Below, piece after piece: positions 63,281 through 64,000 of a stretch of 64,000 bases of DNA (positions within the stretch are counted from its first letter, which is position 1; each line of letters starts with the position of its first letter). Where the stretch lies: assembly GCF_029784135.1 (NCBI RefSeq), contig NC_073746.1:301611949-301675948 (forward strand). Direction: 5' to 3'. The notes beneath the pieces were generated by a model. The model ran no database searches and was not told where the DNA came from. It saw only the letters and a list, made by a program, of their open reading frames with translations. The position numbers and the translations under genes were made by a program. This DNA is from Toxorhynchites rutilus septentrionalis (lineage: Eukaryota > Arthropoda > Insecta > Diptera > Culicidae).

Positions 63281-64000
63281 CTGAAGTAATACAATGAATT
63301 ATTACAATACAATTAATACAATACAAAGTTGGCGTTTTTCTTGTTGTTTTTCATGTCTTTTAGTGCGGCCATAACAATAATTAGGATTACTGCATTTGGA
63401 TTGATGCTAGAAAATAAAAGTATCATCAACTTTCTTGAATAGTGGATGTGATATAATTCACTTTATATTTGTATATATATTTCTATATATTTTTAAACTA
63501 AAATATTTCTCAAACAAACTGCAAAACTAAAAACTTTTATACAGTGCCTTCATTTTTTGAGTTTAACACTCAAAGACTAGCAAAGAACCGCCAATTAAAA
63601 AGCACTCCAACTAAAAAAGCGCCAATAAGTGAATGTGTACTGTAAAACTGTAAAAAATATATAAAAAATATACAATCGAAGACTCTGGGGCCTATTGATG
63701 ATTCAGTAAGTAAGATTTCTTCCAAAACGTCATAACTTTTCAACCGTTGAGTCGATTTCAAAAATCGACATATCAAATGAAATTTTATTCTTCTATGGAT
63801 CAACTGCAGTCGGTCATTCAAACAAACTCAGAAATTAAATACTAATTTAATAAATAATTTTAATAACCATCTCAGAAAAATATTGAAAAATCATTCCTTT
63901 TTTTAATTTCTCTATCAAATTTCGAAAAAAATTGCACTGAATAATAAAAGAAGGGCAATATTAATATTTGAATAAACTTATTTAATTATAAACATGTTTA
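63281..64000. other. AT-rich non-coding end of window
   Basis: Contains ACAATACAATTAATACAATAC short repeats (63299-63326) and another weak piece of foldback-type text (CAACCGTTGAGTCGATTTC, 63739). No gene. Confidence 0.45.

Overview
The window is eukaryotic, AT-rich and dense in transposons, and reads as a mosquito chromosome, most likely Aedes or another culicine. The reasons are a DD37E-type ITm transposon, several mariner copies, gypsy-like errantiviruses, many TA-flanked MITEs, very long introns and an insect-type Nedd4. The species is an inference.

The host framework is one gene on the minus strand. Six exons of a Nedd4-family HECT ubiquitin ligase lie at 50996-50835, 50768-50451, 50381-50142, 2768-2656, 2545-2323 and 2011-1508. 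They encode the C2 domain and three WW domains and splice in frame. The 5' end lies beyond the right part of the window and the HECT domain beyond its left edge. One intron of 47,373 bp (2769-50141) holds almost everything else.

Inside that intron, on the opposite strand, sit two paralogous two-exon genes (14300-15378 and 25499-26577). Each encodes a 341-residue secreted or surface leucine-rich-repeat protein with a signal peptide and one C-terminal membrane segment. They belong to a segmental duplication (about 13370-16620 and 24610-27190). Its two copies are nearly identical in some blocks and clearly diverged in others, which suggests gene conversion.

The rest of the intron is mobile DNA. 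At 6279-11982 is a decayed gypsy-like element with env and no reverse transcriptase. At 27901-36125 is a complete errantivirus-like element on the minus strand, with 430-bp LTRs that look identical, three open frames (gag, pol, env) and a tRNA-Ser primer site. DNA transposons include mariner copies (17185-17584, 18949-20225, 42251-42961, 47899-49038), a DD37E element (21260-22553), and an AATT-flanked element with an orphan gene remnant (22681-24539). Others are a DDE remnant (49381-49700), a Tc1-like remnant (58340-58662), non-LTR reverse transcriptase fragments (36386-36795, 38905-39830), foldback elements and long (TA)n tracts.

Right of the Nedd4 C2 exons (51000-64000) I see only intron or flanking sequence filled with repeats. 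No tRNA, rRNA or CRISPR was seen.
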